Part shown: positions 5,469 through 7,000 of the stretch, one piece after another
How positions within the stretch are numbered: the first letter of the stretch is position 1
Layout: every line of letters starts with the position of its first letter
NCBI GenBank assembly: GCA_003266105.1
Contig: MVAA01000105.1
Span: forward strand, 1-7,000
From: Methanosphaera sp. rholeuAM6
Lineage (GTDB): Archaea > Methanobacteriota > Methanobacteria > Methanobacteriales > Methanobacteriaceae
Length of the DNA stretch: 7,000 nucleotides
Reading direction: 5' to 3'
The notes under the pieces: generated by a model
What the model saw: the letters and a program-made list of their open reading frames with translations, nothing else
What the model was told of the DNA's origin: nothing
The model's database searches: none
Made by a program: the position numbers and the translations under genes

Positions 5469-5575
5469 CTAATAACTTTAGACTACATATAACATGTCCT
5501 GTTTAATAAAAATAGTAAATTACACTAAAAAGAGAAATAGGGGGGGGGAGATTAATAAATTATGTTCATGTTATT
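5469..5575. other. convergent spacer with a G9 tract
   Basis: A short AT-rich spacer between the transposase remnant and the leftward surface-protein gene. It holds a run of nine G (5540-5548). A5 runs at about 5506-5510 and 5527-5531 become U5 on the - strand and may end the surface-protein transcript. Confidence 0.4.
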
Positions 5576-6811
5576 TTAAGTTCCATTTTCAATTGATTCA
5601 ACTTCATTGAATGAATCCGTATCATCTATTGTTATATTGTGTTTTTTATTATATTCTTCCTCAGTAAGTGGACCCCATGTACCATCTTCACGAATACCAC
5701 TAGAACCATCACCAATTCCAATAGAATTTACTATTTCACCTGTTCTAGCATCAACCCAAGTTGTCATAAAGTGATTACCATCTATGAAAGTTTCTACTTT
5801 ATAAACATTTCCAAATTCCATAATCATTGCCCTAAATGTCATTCTGGAAACAAAATCTGGACCCGGATACTCTTTTACATGTTCAATCACATCAGGTTTA
5901 ACTATATTTATTGCTTCTTCCTTGGATATGATATTATCACTCTTTGTAATATCGTTTGCCACTACTGAAATATTTAATATGTTCTTATCAGAATCTAAGG
6001 TTACATTTCCCACATTTGAAACAAATGTGTATGTACTTCCATTACCTTTATTTGTTATATCCATTTTTTCAGATATATCTACAGGTACATCACTTGGATT
6101 CGTATATGATAGATAATAATAAGTTAAGTTATTCTCTTCCACTAATTTCTGATGAGCAATATCTTTTAATTGATTATAAAATTTATAAACCCCCCACACA
6201 TCGGTTTTTGATTTGATGAAACTGTTTAATTCATTATCCAAATCACCAGTAATTACATACCCTAAGTCCTCTATAGTACAACCCCCAACACACTCCCCGG
6301 TTGTAGCATCAAAAATATAGCTATAGAATGGAGTATTTATTTCATAAAGTGGATAGTGGGAATCATCCTGACCCCCGCCATCATAAATATACATAGTAAC
6401 TATTTCATCTGTAGATAAATCATTTTGTTTAATTATTTCTGCGGGACTTAATAATTCAGGCGGATTATGTGAGTCTATTTTTATATTAGGTGCCATATTG
6501 TCAGATGGATCCACCCTCATATATTCACATGATTGAAGCTCAATTGCATCATCTTTTGAATTATTCTCAGGTGTTACAATTGTTTTATTTTTAGTGACTG
6601 TGTGTATTACTTTATGAGTATTATTGTCTATTACGGTATATGTTCCATTATCATTAATTTTAACTGTAGTATTACTTTCTAAATTATCAGGTAGCATATC
6701 TGATACATTTTGATGATTGTTGTTATCACCTACCACTCCAGTACCGACTGTTAATCCAAGTACTGCTAATAATGCTATGATTATGATTACAATTATTCCA
6801 CTTGTCCTCAT
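5576..6811 (-). CDS. membrane-anchored secreted protein with PepSY-like repeats
   Basis: Numbered from the upstream GTG at 6820 (414 residues), the protein has a basic start, one hydrophobic segment (about 8-30) that is a signal anchor, and a long polar exterior part. Two stretches look like PepSY repeats: YEINTPFYSYIFDATTGECVGG (159-180) and, more clearly, ISKEEAINIV (298-307) with VYKVETFIDG and WVDARTGEIVNS (to 366). PepSY domains are small extracellular modules thought to bind proteins or inhibit peptidases; the partner here is unknown. Eleven N-x-S/T sequons are present, including NGT at the very C-terminus, so N-glycosylation is likely. Cys98, Cys177 and Cys181 are the only cysteines. 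I prefer the ATG at 6811 (411 residues) because AAGTGA (6824-6819) is spaced for it; that Shine-Dalgarno contains the GTG at 6820. The gene stands alone and is probably a cell-surface protein of the host-associated lifestyle. Confidence 0.75.
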   Translation of the reverse strand: MRTSGIIVIIIIALLAVLGLTVGTGVVGDNNNHQNVSDMLPDNLESNTTVKINDNGTYTVIDNNTHKVIHTVTKNKTIVTPENNSKDDAIELQSCEYMRVDPSDNMAPNIKIDSHNPPELLSPAEIIKQNDLSTDEIVTMYIYDGGGQDDSHYPLYEINTPFYSYIFDATTGECVGGCTIEDLGYVITGDLDNELNSFIKSKTDVWGVYKFYNQLKDIAHQKLVEENNLTYYYLSYTNPSDVPVDISEKMDITNKGNGSTYTFVSNVGNVTLDSDKNILNISVVANDITKSDNIISKEEAINIVKPDVIEHVKEYPGPDFVSRMTFRAMIMEFGNVYKVETFIDGNHFMTTWVDARTGEIVNSIGIGDGSSGIREDGTWGPLTEEEYNKKHNITIDDTDSFNEVESIENGT

Positions 6812-6818
6812 TTTAATC

Positions 6819-6824
6819 ACTTCA
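6819..6824 (-). promoter_or_regulatory. Shine-Dalgarno that decides the surface-protein start
   Basis: AAGTGA on the - strand stands seven bases before the ATG at 6811. The GTG inside it is in frame nine bases upstream and would lengthen the protein by three residues, but has no ribosome binding site of its own. Confidence 0.5.
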
Positions 6825-7000
6825 ATTATATTTAAATCTTTTATTTCTTTACATTTTATTTTTGGTCTAAAATTATTGCTATCTTGTTCCTATAACGAAT
6901 AAATCATTCCATAAATTTTTTAAATTCTATTTCTAGGCTTTTTTTTTAAAGTTATTTTTTATTTCTAAAGTTTAAATGCAAGATTAATATAAATCATTTA

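Noticed and set aside
4914..5495. ATGTTATA near 4914 and its complement near 5488-5495 as IS terminal repeats
   Set aside because: Only eight A/T-rich bases match; this is expected by chance and no target duplication flanks them.
5639..6216. Plus-strand open frames opposite the surface-protein gene (5639-5968, 5922-6116, 5956-6216, also 6717-6902)
   Set aside because: Low-complexity shadows of the coding strand without ribosome binding sites.
6826..6837. ATTTAAATATAA on the - strand as promoter of the surface-protein gene
   Set aside because: It is the same 12-mer as the Sm-gene box A, but lies only about 20 bases from the ATG, so a normal start would fall inside the coding region and remove the ribosome binding site. 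It could work only for an unusual leaderless start.
6841..7000. A gene or RNA at the right edge
   Set aside because: Only AT-rich DNA with T runs (for example T9 near 6940-6948); no start with a ribosome binding site, no frame with recognisable content.

Overview
The window is archaeal and most likely comes from a gut methanogen of the order Methanobacteriales. Methanosphaera is the best guess. The grounds are an archaeal gene set (archaea-specific superfamily II helicase, ArfB, a pre-PUA/PUA protein, an Sm-like protein, ribosomal protein eL37), very AT-rich DNA, Shine-Dalgarno sites of the GGTGA/GGAGG type, TTTAAATA-type box A elements and U-tract terminators. The genus is inferred from composition and gene content, not proven.

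Layout, left to right. (1) 90-2594, + strand: a large ATP-dependent helicase with a zinc-knuckle N-terminus and a second Cys cluster near the C-terminus. (2) 2595-3797, - strand: a two-gene operon of a PUA-domain RNA-binding protein followed by arfB, the deformylase of archaeal riboflavin/F420 synthesis. The helicase and arfB converge with their stop codons touching, so each gene's terminator must lie in the other's coding tail. (3) 3798-4065: AT-rich divergent promoter region. (4) 4066-4702, + strand: Sm-like protein and ribosomal protein eL37, separated by a 208-base hairpin-rich gap, with a terminator hairpin after eL37. (5) 4703-5008: no protein gene, but a box A, a long G-U-tolerant hairpin and a U8 tract that together look like an undescribed small RNA gene. 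(6) 5009-5468: a frameshifted, truncated transposase remnant whose Shine-Dalgarno lies in a perfect 12-bp inverted repeat. (7) 5576-6811, - strand: a membrane-anchored, probably N-glycosylated surface protein with PepSY-like repeats. A G9 tract lies between the remnant and this gene. (8) 6812-7000: AT-rich DNA with no gene seen.

The first half is information-processing and cofactor housekeeping: helicase, translation-associated PUA protein, Sm protein and eL37, plus ArfB for flavin and F420, the deazaflavin cofactor of methanogenesis. The second half is accessory: IS debris, a possible small RNA and a surface protein. The most interesting item is the candidate small RNA at about 4845-4932, where promoter, fold and terminator agree in position. 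The rest is mainly ordinary methanogen chromosome.
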